A stretch of 64,000 nt of DNA from contig CM040125.1 in the NCBI GenBank assembly GCA_022559845.1, forward strand, positions 331,082,164 through 331,146,163, read 5' to 3'. Under the pieces are notes generated by a model. It was given only the letters and a program-made list of their open reading frames with translations. It made no database searches and was not told the DNA's origin. Position 1 is the first letter of the stretch, and each line of letters opens with the position of its first letter. This stretch comes from Amorphophallus konjac. Its lineage: Eukaryota; Streptophyta; Magnoliopsida; Alismatales; Araceae. This document shows positions 1 to 11,924 of this stretch, one piece after another. Made by a program: the position numbers and the translations under genes.

Positions 1-1570
1 GCGGTTCTGCCCAGTTCGAGACATGGTTCTGGATGCCTTGAGGTGTCGTCTTACCTCGGTTTATGTGTCTAGATGTGCTGAGGGTCTTGGTGTTCCATCA
101 TATCCCCGTGTGTCATTTTACGTGGTCATGTCATTTCCTCTGGCTTAGGATTAGACTGATTGGCGGCTTGTTCCGCTTTGTACGACGATCGTGACTCCGA
201 GTCGTGAGACTCAAGGATCATTATGTTTTCAGGTCTAGTTGCCTTGTTCTGAGTCCAGTGGCAGTCTGGTATGCTTCCTTATGTCCTGTGCTTCGTAGTA
301 TATACGACAGTGCTTATTTGCCTGTATGTACTCCGGCACTTCTGTTTCAGAGTTCTATGTCTAGTGAGCCTCCACTAGTCGTAGCCTGACGGCACGTTAC
401 GGCGTGTTGTACCACCTGGGAGTGGTGGTGTGGCAGTTCCCGATATACGGTTTGTAATCTAGTTTCCGTGGGCCCCCGCTGTACAGTGGCGTCCTACTGG
501 GTGGGGAAAACTAGCTAGAGGCCTGACTCTCCAGCAAGAGTCGGTGTGTGCACACGTGGTACGGGTCTTTGGACTGACGTCGACGGGCTTTCCCCTATCT
601 AGTCACTCGTTACTATAGTCTTATTCTGGTTTCGAGCGTGTCTTAGTCTTTGTCCTGCTTCAGGCGGCATAGTAGACGAGACACTTGAGGCGCAGCATAA
701 GACGTTAGTGGACGCAGCTGGCTGTTCTTCTAGTGAGGAGGTACTTCCGTCACGTGGCACGTGACTCTTGCATTTCTTGTGCATCGTGACCTTTCCGGGT
801 TAGCCCTCTTATGGTCTTACCCGAGGTCAGTGTTGTGTTTTGTGCACGACGTTCTAGTCATGTGTGTGTGGTCGTATCTTGAAGAGTGTGTAGGGCACGC
901 GAGTCGTGTATGCTTTAGGGCGTCTATGTCTGTCTAGGTTCTTTCTAGGCTTTTTGCCTATCTTTGTGGGCTCGACAGATCAGTGACTCCTGACTTCGTC
1001 AGATCAGAGTTTACCGATCTGTTGCTGTTGTTATTTGGAGTAGCGTAGGGGCCAAGGTTAGTTCGGCAACCGTGTTTTGTTCGATATGGCTTTTCCCTTT
1101 TTTTTAGTTGTTCCTACTCCTTCCGTTCCAGTCTTCTTTTACAGCTTTCTAGTGGTAGTTTTCCTGCTTTGCTACTACTGCAGTTTTGTTGTTCCGTGTT
1201 ACTGTGTTATTTTTCAGTGGGGATCTACGTGACCCCTACTGGGCTAGTGACACGAGGCTCACCCCTCCTTTTCAGGTGGGTGGCATCGTTATGCTTTTGC
1301 GATTCCTGGTGTGATGTGTCCGTAGCTGCCAGCAGTACCTGCGTCGGGTTTCCCCCGACCTTAAGGTACGTCTTCTTTCTGTTAGACTATACTTTCCGTT
1401 AATTTCTTGGACTGGACTCTGGTATAATTGTTAAACTTAAACTGTTAATTAAAAAGTATTTTAATTTCCGCTACTTTAGCAAACCAATCTAATGGAATTT
1501 AATTGCTTACTATACTATCTCTGTGGCTTCAATGTACTACACGATAATCCTTTTATCCCTTCGGAGCTTT
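1..1570 (+). repeat. Probable 3' end of a chromovirus-type LTR (no gene)
   Basis: No coding region of any length is visible. The stretch is rich in T and G. Near 1233-1280 it has a block (CCCCTACTGGG, then CTCACCCC, then CTTTTCAGG) that resembles a block near the end of the Tekay LTR at 55970-56035 (CTACTGGG, CTCATACC, TCTATTCTAGG). A run TAATTTCCGCTACTTTAG at 1461-1478 also looks like the tail of chromovirus LTRs. No primer-binding site follows and no second copy is present, so the LTR assignment is an inference. Confidence 0.3.
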
Positions 1571-1665
1571 ACCGCTCTTGGGAGGCCTCACGGGTTCCAA
1601 GTGGTATCGGGTCTATTCGGTAGTCCTATCCTGTATATCCGGTATCCGGGATCCGAGTTGTCACA

Positions 1666-2306
1666 GATTTCTTCCTCAATATAAACCCCCCTTTGAGCCT
1701 GGCTGGGGGCTTCTCTCTCTCTTTGGAATGAATGTGAATAGTAGGCTGGAAGGGCTTTTGAGTACAACATCAATAGAACAGCAATAGAGGTTCTTCGCGG
1801 TGGTTTCCCTTCAGTAGAGAGAAAAGCTCACGTGAGCTTTTCTTCTCATCTAGTTGATGATGTTGCTGTGCTAAAGGAGAGGAAGCCGCCCCTTTCGCCC
1901 GTTCCTACTGCTGTTGCAGTTCACATGTGGAGAAACCTCCAATCTCCATCCCTCTCTCTTACTCTCCCAATTGTGTTCTTTAAGTTGCATTATTGTTACA
2001 TTACCATACATCCATGTTCATACTCGTCTAGCACCCTTGCTAGATCCTCTTATTCTATTTGCATAGCATTCATCACATCCACCCCACCCTTTACTCCAAA
2101 AGGGGTTTAAAACCAAACACACAAGGTGTGTTCATGCCCTTTTGCATATCTCTCTTATCTTTTGAGCATTGATACTACACACTTGGTTCTAATCCATTTG
2201 TCTCTATCGTCTTTGTTGTCTTTATTTAAGGGTAATCAAGATAAAAACCCCCTTTCACTAGCCGATCGGTAGAAGGAGGATCTAGCAAGGGTGCAATCCA
2301 TAAACA
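1666..2306. repeat. Dispersed repeat, copy A of a pair (about 630 bp)
   Basis: This stretch matches 7511-8126 almost base for base, from GATTTCTTCCTC to GTGCAATC. Shared landmarks are a TATA-like AATATAAACCCCCC, a CT-rich run, TACTCTCCCAATTGTGTTC and ACTCCAAAAGGGGTTTAAAACC. The flanks outside the match are unrelated. The TATA-like start and the length suggest an LTR or a solo-LTR core on the plus strand, but no TG...CA ends or primer site could be fixed. The short ORFs inside are not conserved as proteins. Confidence 0.7.
2031..2294. repeat. 18-bp perfect inverted repeat made by an 11-bp insertion
   Basis: GCACCCTTGCTAGATCCT at 2031-2048 is the exact reverse complement of AGGATCTAGCAAGGGTGC at 2277-2294. 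The sister copy at 7511-8126 lacks the pairing: it has GCACCCTTTCCAGATCCT, and it reads AGGAGGAAGTGC where copy A carries extra TCTAGCAAGGG. The second arm therefore looks like a templated insertion copied from the first arm. Confidence 0.7.
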
Positions 2307-2592
2307 CCATTGTGCTGCTGACTGAGGCATGCTGCTGGCTTTGTTGTTTGCTTGTTGTTGCTCCCCAAGTCAACTTGGCTGAGTGTCTTGATCTGACAAT
2401 ATCACTCTTTAATCCTCCTTTAATCTTTATATCTTTACACAATAGAGTATTTTCATGATGAGCATAGTCTGGAGGCAATAAAAGTATTATCATGCACATT
2501 TAAAGCATAGTTGAATCAATTCAATAGAATTATAATGAATCATATAAAAGCATAATAAAGCATCCGTTAGAAGTCTAGCTCATCATATAAAA

Positions 2593-5500
2593 GTGCATAA
2601 TATTTGTTTTGCTGCGATCTCTGAACCTAGAATAAGTCTCACTCGAGCCAAAAGTGTGGCTCGACGTATTAAACTACCTTTTGTCATTGGTAACAATGGA
2701 GATTCTTCTAAGATCTGGCTTTTCTTCAAGTCAGAATCCTGCCTTGAAACTATTGAATTTCACCCTCAATATGTAACTGTGGCTTTAAAGGAGAATAACA
2801 CAGTTTCTATATATCTCACTGTGGTTTATGCCTCTTGCAATGTGAACTGTCGAAGAGCCTTATTTGATTCTCTTATGGATTTCAGTCAAGGAGTTTATAT
2901 TCCTTGGATTATAGGAGGAGATTTCAATTGCATTGTATCCCCTGAGGAGAAAATTGGTGGGTCTATATCTTCCATGACAGCAATGTCTGACTTTCAAGGT
3001 TTTCAATCTGCTATGGGATTAGCTGATGCTGGTTATATTGGATCCAAATATACATGGACTAATAATCAAATTGGATCCTCACACATTCGAGCAAGACTGG
3101 ACAGGGTTTTAGTCAACTCTCACTGACTACAATCCAATCAAAATATGGCAGTAAAACATTTAATTAGAGGTCCTTCAGATCATGCTCCTATGCTCATACA
3201 AATTAATTCTACACTTGCTACTGCTCCGGGGAGATTTATAGATCAACATATGTGGCATTCACATGAGAGTTTTCTGGAATTTGTCAAAAGCAAATGGTGC
3301 AATTGTCTCTATACTGACAGCCATCCATTCTTTCTTCTTCAGAGAAAGCTAAAGGACCTGAAGGCAGCGTTAAGAGTTTGGAATAAAGAAACATTTGGCA
3401 ATATTAGTCAGGCCAGGGATGAAGCTGTAGCTCAGGCTGAGTTTGCTCAATCTTCTTTTGATGCCAATCCTACAGTAGATAACCGCATTAACCTCCAGAA
3501 GGCTAATGCTCATATGCGTCTTATTTTAGCCCGAGAAGAAGTATTCTGGTATCAAAAATCCAGAGTTCAGTGGCTAGCCTGTGGGGACCGAAATACCAAG
3601 TACTTTCATCAGTATACTAAGGTTAAAAGGCAGAGAAATCATATTCACAAATTGAAAATCAATGATGAATGGGTGGAGGACCATGACTCATTACTCAATG
3701 GTGATGTTGATTACTTCAATAGATTATTAACCACTGAAAGCCATAATATTGATGAAAACATTTTCTCAGTCATCCCTCGGCTGATAACTGAAGACCAAAA
3801 TAGTCTGCTCTGTGCAATTCCCCTGGCCGAGGAAATTAAGACTTCTGTCTTTTTATTATCTGGGAATAGTTCTCCTGGACCTGATGGGTTCACTTGGGGT
3901 TTCTTTACTCACTGCTGGGATATAATAGGAGAGGATGTTATAAGGGCTGTCCAAAGCTTTTTCCAAGGATGGGGTTTACCTCAAGGGGTCACATCTACTA
4001 TTCTATGTCTTATCCCGAAGGTAAAAAACCCCACTTCCTTTGCAGACTTTCATCCTATTAGTCTATGCAATTTCACATACAAGGTTGTATCCAAAGTTAT
4101 GTGTGACAGAATCAGACAAATACTGCCTCTCATTATATCTAATGAGCAAAGTGGTTTCACCAAGGGCAGACAAATTACTGATAATTTTTTGTTGGCCAAG
4201 GAACTGTTTATAGAACTTGATAGACCCATCAGAGGTCACAACATGTTTTGAAAACTTGATATGGCTAAAGCCTATGATCGGATAGAATGGGACTTTCTTT
4301 TTAAGGTGCTGAAAAGCTTTGGATTTTCAAATAGGTTTGTTTCTTTGGTTGCTCAAATGTTGGTAAACTGCTGGTTCTCTATATCCTTTAATGGACATAC
4401 ATGTGGCTATTTCAAATCTTCCAGAGGGGTCCGATAGGGGGATCCCATTGCACCTGCACTATTCATTATTGCTGAAGAAGTTCTGAGCAGAGGCTTAAGT
4501 AACTTGTTCTCAACTGGTCAGTGTTCATACTATCATCTACCCCGAGGAGTCCAACAAATTTCTCACATACTCTATGCTGATGACTCTATTATTTTTATGA
4601 ATGGTGGTAGATCTTCTCTTAATCAGCTTCTGAAATTTCTTAATAGATATGAGCTCTCTTCTGGTCAAAAAATCAATGCTCAAAAAAGCTATTTCATGGT
4701 AGCTAAGCAGATGCCCCGAAGGTCAATTGATAGAATATGTCAATTAACTGGTTATCAGCACAAGACTGGCAGCATAAAATATTTGGGCATTCCTCTCTTT
4801 AAAGGAAGAGTTAAGAACCTCCACTTCAAATATCTGTTAGACAAATTAAATGCCAAGCTTGCAGGCTGGCAATGCAAACTGCTATCTCAAGCTGGAAGAC
4901 TGACATTAATTCGTTCAGTATTGGTATCCATTCCCATGTATTGTGCCAGTGCTGCTTCAATTCCTTACACCATACTTAGACAGATTGGGAAAATGTGTTC
5001 CAATTTTTTTTGGCAGGGATATGAAGATGTCCACAAGAAACACTGGATATCTTGGGAAAAAATGTGTTGCCCCCTTTCTGAAGGTGGATTAGGCATTCGA
5101 AGCCAATTAGATTCTCAACTATGTTTTCATGTCAAACAATTATGGTCAGCAGCACATAGTAATTCTCTCTGGGCAAAGTTTGTAAGAAGCAAATATCTTC
5201 AAGGTTCTCATATAGCAGAGAGTAAAACTTCATTCCCGACTGGCATCAAAACTGGTGATTTTGAAAAAGCCTGGTCTATTATCTTGGCTAATTCCAGAAT
5301 GATAGTTTTTGATGGTGCCTCCACTAGATTTCTGAAAGATAATTGGTACAAGAACAAGTCACTGATAGATACCCTTAATATTCACTCATCTTCTTTTGAA
5401 GATTGTTCTGTTCAAGAAGCAATATCAAATTTTCATCATCCTGCTTGGCTGCCATTGGAGAATCATCCTCTGAAAGATGAACTACAGAGTTTTACTATCC

Positions 5501-6672
5501 ATAATGGAGAGGATATACCCGTTTGGTCCCTAACTAATTCAGGTTCATTCAGTATCAAATCTACCTACAACTTCATCAAAGGACAAATACCTGTATCAAG
5601 TCAAGGATATATGTTCAGTAAAATTTGGAATCCAAGATTCCCTCTCCGAGCTTCTTTATTTTGCTGGAAATTACTGAAAAATGTAGTCCCTATGGATAAG
5701 ATAATACAAAGTTGTGGTATATCTATTGCATCAAGCTGTGTATGCTGCCTTAGCTCTCATGAAACAGAGGATAAAAACCATTTATTTGTTGACAGTGATG
5801 TGGCCAAATTCTTATGGAGCAAATTTGCACCTTTACTTATCAACTCCAGCTTGGAAGCTTCCACTATCAGAAATAGATTAAGAATAGCAATTAATGAGGC
5901 AACGTTGAGCAAACCGAAAGGTTTCATATCTTTGCTGTTGTCAGTCATGATAACCTGGGTGATTTGAAAATTCCGATGTCAAGTTAAAAACGAAGGCAAA
6001 GGAACCAGTTTTGGAATAACTTTGGAACATATCCTTGTTGATATAAAGTTCATTATTAACCAGATCAGATTTAAATATGGTCCTAGTAATGAATATCGGT
6101 CCATTCTGTAAGAATTTGTCATCTTAGTTAATAGTTGCCATCCATCATATGTTACTGTTATTTGGAAAGCTCCGGCCTTTGACTTTTCTTTAAATGTAGA
6201 TGGGGCTAGTAAAGGTAACCCAGGTCCATCCGGGGGTGGTGGATGCTTCAGAAATCAGCATGGACAGCTAAAATTGGGCTTTTCATACTACTATGGTGTT
6301 GGATCCAACATGGTGGCAGAGGGTCGGGCATTGTTGGATGGCCTTCGTCTAGCACAGCATCATAACATTATCATTTCAACTATCTTTACTGATTCTCAAG
6401 CCTTGATCACCTTGCTGCTAAAGAACAAGGAGCCTCCTTGGTCTCTTCTCCCATGGTGGCAGTACCTGCAACAATTTTTTGTCTCTTGTCATTGCCCCAT
6501 TATACACACATATAGAGAAGGGAATCATCTAGCTGATGCGCTAGCTAATCATGCTGTGCAAGCAAGAAGCAATTTGGAACTTTTCTCGATTAGAGAGCTA
6601 CCACCAATAGCTAAAGGCTATGCTATTGCAGATGTCAATGGCATCCCTAACTTCCGCCGGAGGATTGTATAG
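2593..6672 (+). pseudogene. LINE ORF2: endonuclease - reverse transcriptase - RNase H, broken by five stops
   Basis: One reading frame holds the whole protein with no frameshift. Stops interrupt it at 3124, 4249, 4435, 5965 and 6109. The endonuclease part keeps a glutamate motif (ISEPRIS), GGDFNC near 2917 and SDHAP near 3175, but its N-terminal WNxRG segment is absent. The RT has GPDGF near 3875, KLDMAKAYDR after the second stop, RGVR-stop-GDPIAP (a Gln codon changed to TAG) and YADDS at 4573. A zinc-binding RT region follows around 5630-5830. The RNase H keeps all acidic positions: DGASKGNPG, AEGRALLDGL, TDSQAL and GNHLADALA. Family activity is nicking of target DNA and reverse transcription of the element RNA at the nick. 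The stops make it inactive. The few lesions suggest a fairly young insertion. Confidence 0.9.
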
Positions 6673-6866
6673 TTTACTTTTCTCATTCCCCATATCTTTG
6701 TATGTTAGAGGCTTGACCTCCTGTGAACATGCACACATCATTTTGTAAATCAATAAAATAAAGCATCAAGTAGTGATTTGGTGGAGTGAGAACATTCCCT
6801 TCCTCTGGAATGGGGGTGCACTCTCCCTTCTTCCTACTCGATGACTTGGCTTTACATAAAAAAAAA
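2600..6866 (+). mobile_element. 5'-truncated plant L1-type LINE with RNase H domain
   Basis: A non-LTR retrotransposon containing, in order, a partial endonuclease, a reverse transcriptase with YADD, a zinc-binding RT-associated region and a C-terminal RNase H. It has a 3' UTR of about 185 bp with AATAAA-like signals near 6750 and a short A run at 6858-6866. ORF1 and the start of the endonuclease are missing, as usual for 5'-truncated insertions. A convincing target duplication was not found. Confidence 0.92.
6745..6866 (+). terminator. LINE 3' end: polyadenylation signals and A run
   Basis: Overlapping AATAAAATAAAG near 6750-6763 and a nine-A run at 6858-6866 mark the 3' end of the LINE transcript copy. 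Sequence after the run (GTCATACTC) is unrelated to the LINE. Confidence 0.65.
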
Positions 6867-7510
6867 GTCATACTCAGACATCATCAAAACCATAGAATCA
6901 AGCATGTACCACACATGCACAACATTCTCCCTGTAGACACGCCAAAATTAACGTTATGTTGAGTAAATTTTATGTCACAATGCAATGCCCCAAAGTGGAC
7001 TTCATTTCTGGCTTATTAAGAAGGTTTTTCTATATTTCCAGATTTTTTGGAATAAGCGACCATGGTCAAGACGCCTATTCATATTGAACGACCTTTTGAA
7101 GTGTCACCATTTCTTCCATTTTAGGTTGACCTGGGCCTGTTGTGTGTCGACCTGCAAAAATGGGTGACCGTTTACACGGGCGCTATTTCCTATTTTTTTG
7201 ATTTTCCATCGGATTTTAAATATGAGGAATAACGCCTATTTGAAAAGGTGCTCATTAATGAATGCTCTTTCTAGCAGTCGCTATTTCTTATTTTTATTAC
7301 AGAAAGTGCTTTATTTCTATTTTTATCCAAGAATGAGCGCCATTCTTTTGGTGGCCCCTTTAATTGACGACAGCTCTCTGGTCGTCAATTCCCGTTCGTT
7401 TCATGGCTTCCTCTGCATTGCTTTCTCACTCCATTTGGGGCCTTGTTCTTCGAGGGAAGGAAGATCTCTGATGAGGGAATTTTTCCTGTTCTAAATCCCA
7501 TTGAAGGAGG
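6867..7510. other. Gene-free spacer; possible LTR start near 6932
   Basis: No coding region is visible. TGTAGACACGCC at 6932 looks like the 5' end of a plant LTR. If so, the LTR would run into the repeat at 7511-8126, but copy A of that repeat does not share this upstream part. Treat the LTR start as a guess. Confidence 0.25.
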
Positions 7511-8126
7511 GATTTCTTCCTCTATATAAACCCCCCCTTTGAGCCTGGCAGGGGGCTTCTCTCTCTCTCTAGAATGAATGGGAACAACAGGCTGGAGGGC
7601 TTCTGAGTACAACATCAACAAAACAGCAACAGAGGTTCTCCGCGGTGGTTTCCCTTTAGTAGATAGAAAAGCTTACGTGTGCTTTTCTTCTCATCTAGTT
7701 GTTCCCATTGATGCGCTAAAGGAGAGGAAGCCGCCCCTTTCGCCCGTTCCCGTTGCTGTTGCGGTTCACAGGAGGACAAACCTCCAATCTCCATCCCTCT
7801 CTCTTACTCTCCCAATTGTGTTCTTTAAGTTGCATTACCATACATCCATGTTCATACTCGTCTAGCACCCTTTCCAGATCCTCTTATTCTATTTGCATAG
7901 CATTCATCACATCCACCCCACCCTTTACTCCAAAAGGGGTTTAAAACCAAGCACACAAGGTGTGTTCATGCACTTTTGCATATCTCTCTTATCTTTTGAG
8001 CATTGATACTACACACTTGGTTCTAATCCATTTGTCTCTATCGCTTTTGTTGTCTTTGTTCAAGGGTAATCAAGATAAAAACCCCCTTTCACTGGCCAGC
8101 CGGTAGAAGGAGGAAGTGCAATCTAC
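7511..8126. repeat. Dispersed repeat, copy B of a pair (about 615 bp)
   Basis: Partner of 1666-2306. It carries a good TATA box (TATATAAA at 7523-7530) followed by a C run and a CT-rich run, as in LTR promoters read on the plus strand. It differs from copy A by scattered substitutions, by lack of a TTGTTACAT stretch near 7830, and by lack of the 11-bp insertion near its end. The two copies lie on either side of the LINE, but their differing flanks give no proof that they are the LTR pair of one element. Confidence 0.7.
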
Positions 8127-9240
8127 AAATCTCAACGCTTCACAAGGTATTCTTCGCGGTCATCTTATTCTTTGAGATAACCCCTCTAGTGATCACCCTC
8201 CTAGTGTAGCATCACATGTTCCCTCCCCACCTTTCCACCATTATTGCTTAGTAGTATTATTCTTTTATTCTTTTAAGTCAATATTCATCATGTTGATGTA
8301 GTTTTTCTTCTTCCTTTTAATGTCTATGTTACACGTTCACACTCTCCCTTTTTGATGATGGCAACTATGCGTCATTATGAGTCACCTCTCAAAAGAATGT
8401 AATCATGAAATAGTCAATGACTCATCAAAACATCTCTCCCCCTTTGAATAGATGATGACTTATCAAAACATCTCTCCCCCTTTGCCATCGGCATAGAGGG
8501 CTTAGATTAAAGACAATTACAAAGTCAGAATATGAGCACATGGGGTTGTATGAGATGATTAAAATTTAAATGCCAAAAGCAAGCAGGCGAGCAGATAGAC
8601 AGATATGCATTCAACACGGATGTGAAAGGAGAGAACCAGCTTGTTGGGTTCCTTCCTTGGCATAAATAGACCACACAATTCAGCCACAGGCTTGTTGGGT
8701 CCCACTTGTTGGGTCCTTTCTTATTGTTACATGCCATGAATTCTAGAGCAGCCAAATGCAAGAGCATATTTAGTTTTTAAATTTTCAAATTTTTAAGTTT
8801 TCTGATTTTCAAATTTTTAGTATTTTCTTTGCAATGCATGAAGGTAGGAAATTTAATGTAACTATATGCATGAGAAAGACTTATGCCAATTATAGAATGA
8901 CATGATGACACCAAGGAATCCACATGATAATTACTTCACATTATCTCCTCCTGTGAGACCATCAAAAGTTGAATATTTTTGCAAGAAGGAGATGTACACG
9001 ATGTGGAACTCATGCATTCTAGAAGTAGAGCTGAAGCAAGGAATTGTAGTGGAGAAGACATTGTGTAGCGTATACAGAATGAGGCAAGAAATAAGGCTCA
9101 CACATCAGGATTTTTTACTTAAAGAATTAACATTCTCCTTTTAGAGCAGCAACATTACTTCAAGACCATCAAATGCAATAATGGTTCAAAGTGTATAAGC
9201 CCAAAATCTAAGTGTAAGAGCCCAGAAAATATGTTCTAGT
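8127..9240. other. Non-coding stretch with SIRE-like polypurine motifs, no gene
   Basis: No coding region is supported. CTCCCTTTTTGATGATGGCAAC near 8345 and two copies of CATCTCTCCCCCTTTG (about 8431 and 8467) closely resemble the minus-strand polypurine tract region of the SIRE-type element at 34875-34900. This suggests an old fragment of the non-coding 3' part of a related element on the minus strand. The remainder (8500-9240) shows nothing I recognise. Confidence 0.4.
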
Positions 9241-9464
9241 ATATTTAATAGATCTAAAATAGATCAATTAAGATCAAAAGCCTCGCCCCCATTCTGTTGA
9301 CGTCCAAAAAATTACTGCACGGCAAGTATGCCATAGCAACCAAGAGCAGCCAATCGAGGGCGGCGAAGCCGAACAAGCCCCACATCTCGTCCGAGTGAGA
9401 CAAAAACACACCTGGTGGTCCGCTACCTGATAAGGAAGCCTTCAAGGCTGAAGAAGCATACATG

Positions 9465-9745
9465 GTCTCTCAATTCACAGTGCCGAAGGCTGAATCAGAT
9501 TACGATCCAAGTAACCCAGTCGGAGCACACGGCATGCCGGAAAGGTCCATAAGAGGCCGAAAAGCTACCCAATGACGGCGAAAACACTTTGAGTGGTTTC
9601 CCACTCGATGAAGACACTCCCCACAGGCGGGGAGCAGGCTCAATGGCACGATTCACAGTGTCGAGGGCCGAATCAAGAAGAAACCCGAGTAATCTGACGC
9701 GGGTTCGGCACGTGCCGGAAACCACACGGAATTACAAGCCGAAGC
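9465..9745. repeat. Diverged tandem duplication (unit about 175 bp)
   Basis: Two blocks share the order ATTCACAGTG, GAAGGCTGAATCA or AGGGCCGAATCA, AGTAA, a CGG-rich middle, CATGCCGGAAA or CGTGCCGGAAA, then GCCGAAAAGCT or GCCGAAGCT. They lie near 9475-9570 and 9650-9745. The stretch is GC-richer than its surroundings and codes for nothing I recognise. Confidence 0.45.
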
Positions 9746-9872
9746 TCAGGAGTTTCGAAATAAATACTCCGGGAGTGGTGCATTAAATATGAGGCAACAT
9801 CGGACGTCGGCCACTCGTCTGAGCTGGCTCAAAAGTAATGAGGGGAAATTACCAAAATAACCCTATTGCCAA

Positions 9873-10165
9873 CTTAAATGGCGTGGCAATCTCTCGCGTA
9901 AAACGGCATGGCCAACCCACTTAAACCGGTGCGGCCCCTCTTGCTTCTTGAAACGGTGCGGAAATGGGCCCTCAAGGCCCTTGAACCGACGCGGCCTCCA
10001 CTGCTCTCTTAGCCTCCTGAAATAGAACGCTCAAGACTCCCTTGGCCCGTCCTAAAACGGCACGCAAATAAACCTCAAGCTACTTAAACTGGCGCATAAG
10101 CTTCTCACCTACCCTGCTGAAACAACGTGGCTCTTGCTCCAGAAATGGCGTGGGAGGTGTCCCGT
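9873..10165. repeat. Spaced short-motif array, consensus near AAACGGCGTGG
   Basis: About ten degenerate copies of one word recur every 25-35 bases: AAATGGCGTGG, AAAACGGCATGG, AAACCGGTGCGG, GAAACGGTGCGG, GAACCGACGCGG, AAAACGGCACG, AAACTGGCGCA, GAAACAACGTGG and GAAATGGCGTGG. The spacers are unrelated. The reverse complement of the word (CCACGCCGTTT) appears again at 12180-12310. Function unknown. Confidence 0.55.
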
Positions 10166-10544
10166 CGTGAACACGGAACTCTATTTTCATTACGATGAAA
10201 CAGGGAGCAGAAGGCGTGCAATGTAAGCTCCTCTGGTGGCCTCCTGCAACACATTTAATGCCCGTATCAAGCCCATCGCATGAACACTTAAGGCTCTCGG
10301 TTTTGTCTCACTCTCAGATCGATAGCGCAACGGTGGTAGTTGCGGTGGCAGGCGTCGACGATGGGCCGATCTGTTCGACAGCGGTGAAGCCCCTGGATAT
10401 CATGTAGAGCATCCCATCCTTGAACAACCACCTGTCCTGTACCAATGGATGATCGACAGCGTAACAATGACTCAATCACTCCTTTCGTGCGACCGAGGAG
10501 AGAATGGAGGGAGAAGACTCCCGAAGAGAAGAGGCCCCACGTTC

Positions 10545-10640
10545 TATATATAGAGTTGGCTCACGACAGAGAAGAAAGAGACGAGGAACAGAAGTACGTT
10601 GGAAAACAAAAGAAGAGAGAGAGAGAGCCCCCCCTTAAAA
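10545..10640 (+). promoter_or_regulatory. TATA-like box and purine-rich leader
   Basis: TATATATAG at 10545-10553 is followed by a GA-rich stretch with an (AG)n run near 10616-10626. This is the usual look of a TATA box plus leader in a plant LTR. No LTR ends or primer site were found nearby, so the parent element is unknown. Confidence 0.35.
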
Positions 10641-11900
10641 AAGATCAGAGAAGAAGAAAGAGCGTCGTCTGCTCCCACGTTAGCAGGGTAAAGAAAGGAG
10701 GGAGAAGAGAAGAGAGGTTAGAGGGGGAGGGGAGGAGCTTGTGCTCCATCTCCCCTCCCTCCGATGTATTTCCCTTTTTTTTTCTTCTCTACTGTGTCTC
10801 TTGCTACGGGTTATCTTCCCCCTTTTGTATGTGCTACTCTTGAAAAAAAAAAGAGATTTCATTCTAGCATGTATGTTGTGGCCTCCACCCTGTCTCCCCT
10901 TCCCGAGCTTAGCCATTTCTTCCCTTTTCTGTAAAGGCTTTTTATTTTGCTCCATGCATGCATGTTGTGCCTCCATGGGAACGACAGTTGCCCCCTCACC
11001 CACACCCATGGGTTGTGGGGGTTTTGTCCCCTCCTTGCAGACTGTTGGATGTCACAGCTCTCGTCCCTCCACCAACATTCTCCCCTTCCTCTCCTTCATC
11101 GGTGATCACCCCAGGTCCCTCAGAAGCTCGCTCCTTCATAGCAAGGTTTCTCGGGATCCCACTTTTATGGTGAATAGCAACGGTCATGCATCGAACGACA
11201 TGCCGGGCCTACGCCATGGAAACTTTCTTGGAGCTACGGCCCGTGAGCCACTATGATCCCTCGATGGCTAGCCCTCAGGTTTCTATGCTAACCTTGGGTC
11301 ATGAGGCAGCTGTTATTAGCTCACCTGAATTTTGGGGGTCATCCCGGAGCATTCCGATTGATGGCTCTCTATTTTGCACCTCACAAACTCCGGGTCCGGG
11401 GGAGTTGCTGCCCAACTTTCCTCAAAATTATGGACTTAAAGAAAACCCGAGTTAATGCTAAAACAAACACGTCAGATGCAAAGGAGCAACACGAATAATG
11501 GACACAACATTGATATAGGTATATCAAACACAAGGGAAGCAAGAACAAAAATATACATTTCAAACTCCACTTAACTTCCTGCTACATTTGCATGAATAAA
11601 AGGAAAGGATGAAAGAGCCCCATGAGTTTAGCCCAAACAAAAGAAAGAGCATAAGCATGTCATGTGCACCATAAACAAGGACAAACCCCAAATGCATAAT
11701 AAACCCCACCCTTGCTTAATAGATCCCTACAATCCGTTCTACAAAAAAAAAGAGAGATGATGAATGTGGGAAATTTGTCAAAACATGAAGAGAGTGGTTC
11801 TGTCGAGCTGATTACGTCAACTCCAAAGACCCCCTACTTCGACTCCATGCCTAGCCCAACCGTGCTATTTTAACCCCTCACTAACACACAACACACCTCA
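10640..11900. other. Gene-free stretch
   Basis: Short open frames occur on both strands here, none resembling a known protein and none supported by codon pattern. The sequence includes pyrimidine-rich runs, poly-A runs at 10843-10853 and 11742-11750, and nothing else I can name. Confidence 0.4.
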
Positions 11901-11924
11901 TACTGTATGTCACCACTATCATGC

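Noticed and set aside
2588..6875. Target-site duplication of the LINE (AAAAGTGCATA against AAAAAGTCATA)
   Set aside because: Not a perfect match and partly made of the A run; too weak to claim.
7385..7944. Short plus and minus open frames over repeat copy B
   Set aside because: Not conserved as protein in copy A, where stops and length changes break them.
10445..11455. Several overlapping open frames on both strands
   Set aside because: Low-complexity GA- or CT-rich DNA, no motif, frames overlap without order.
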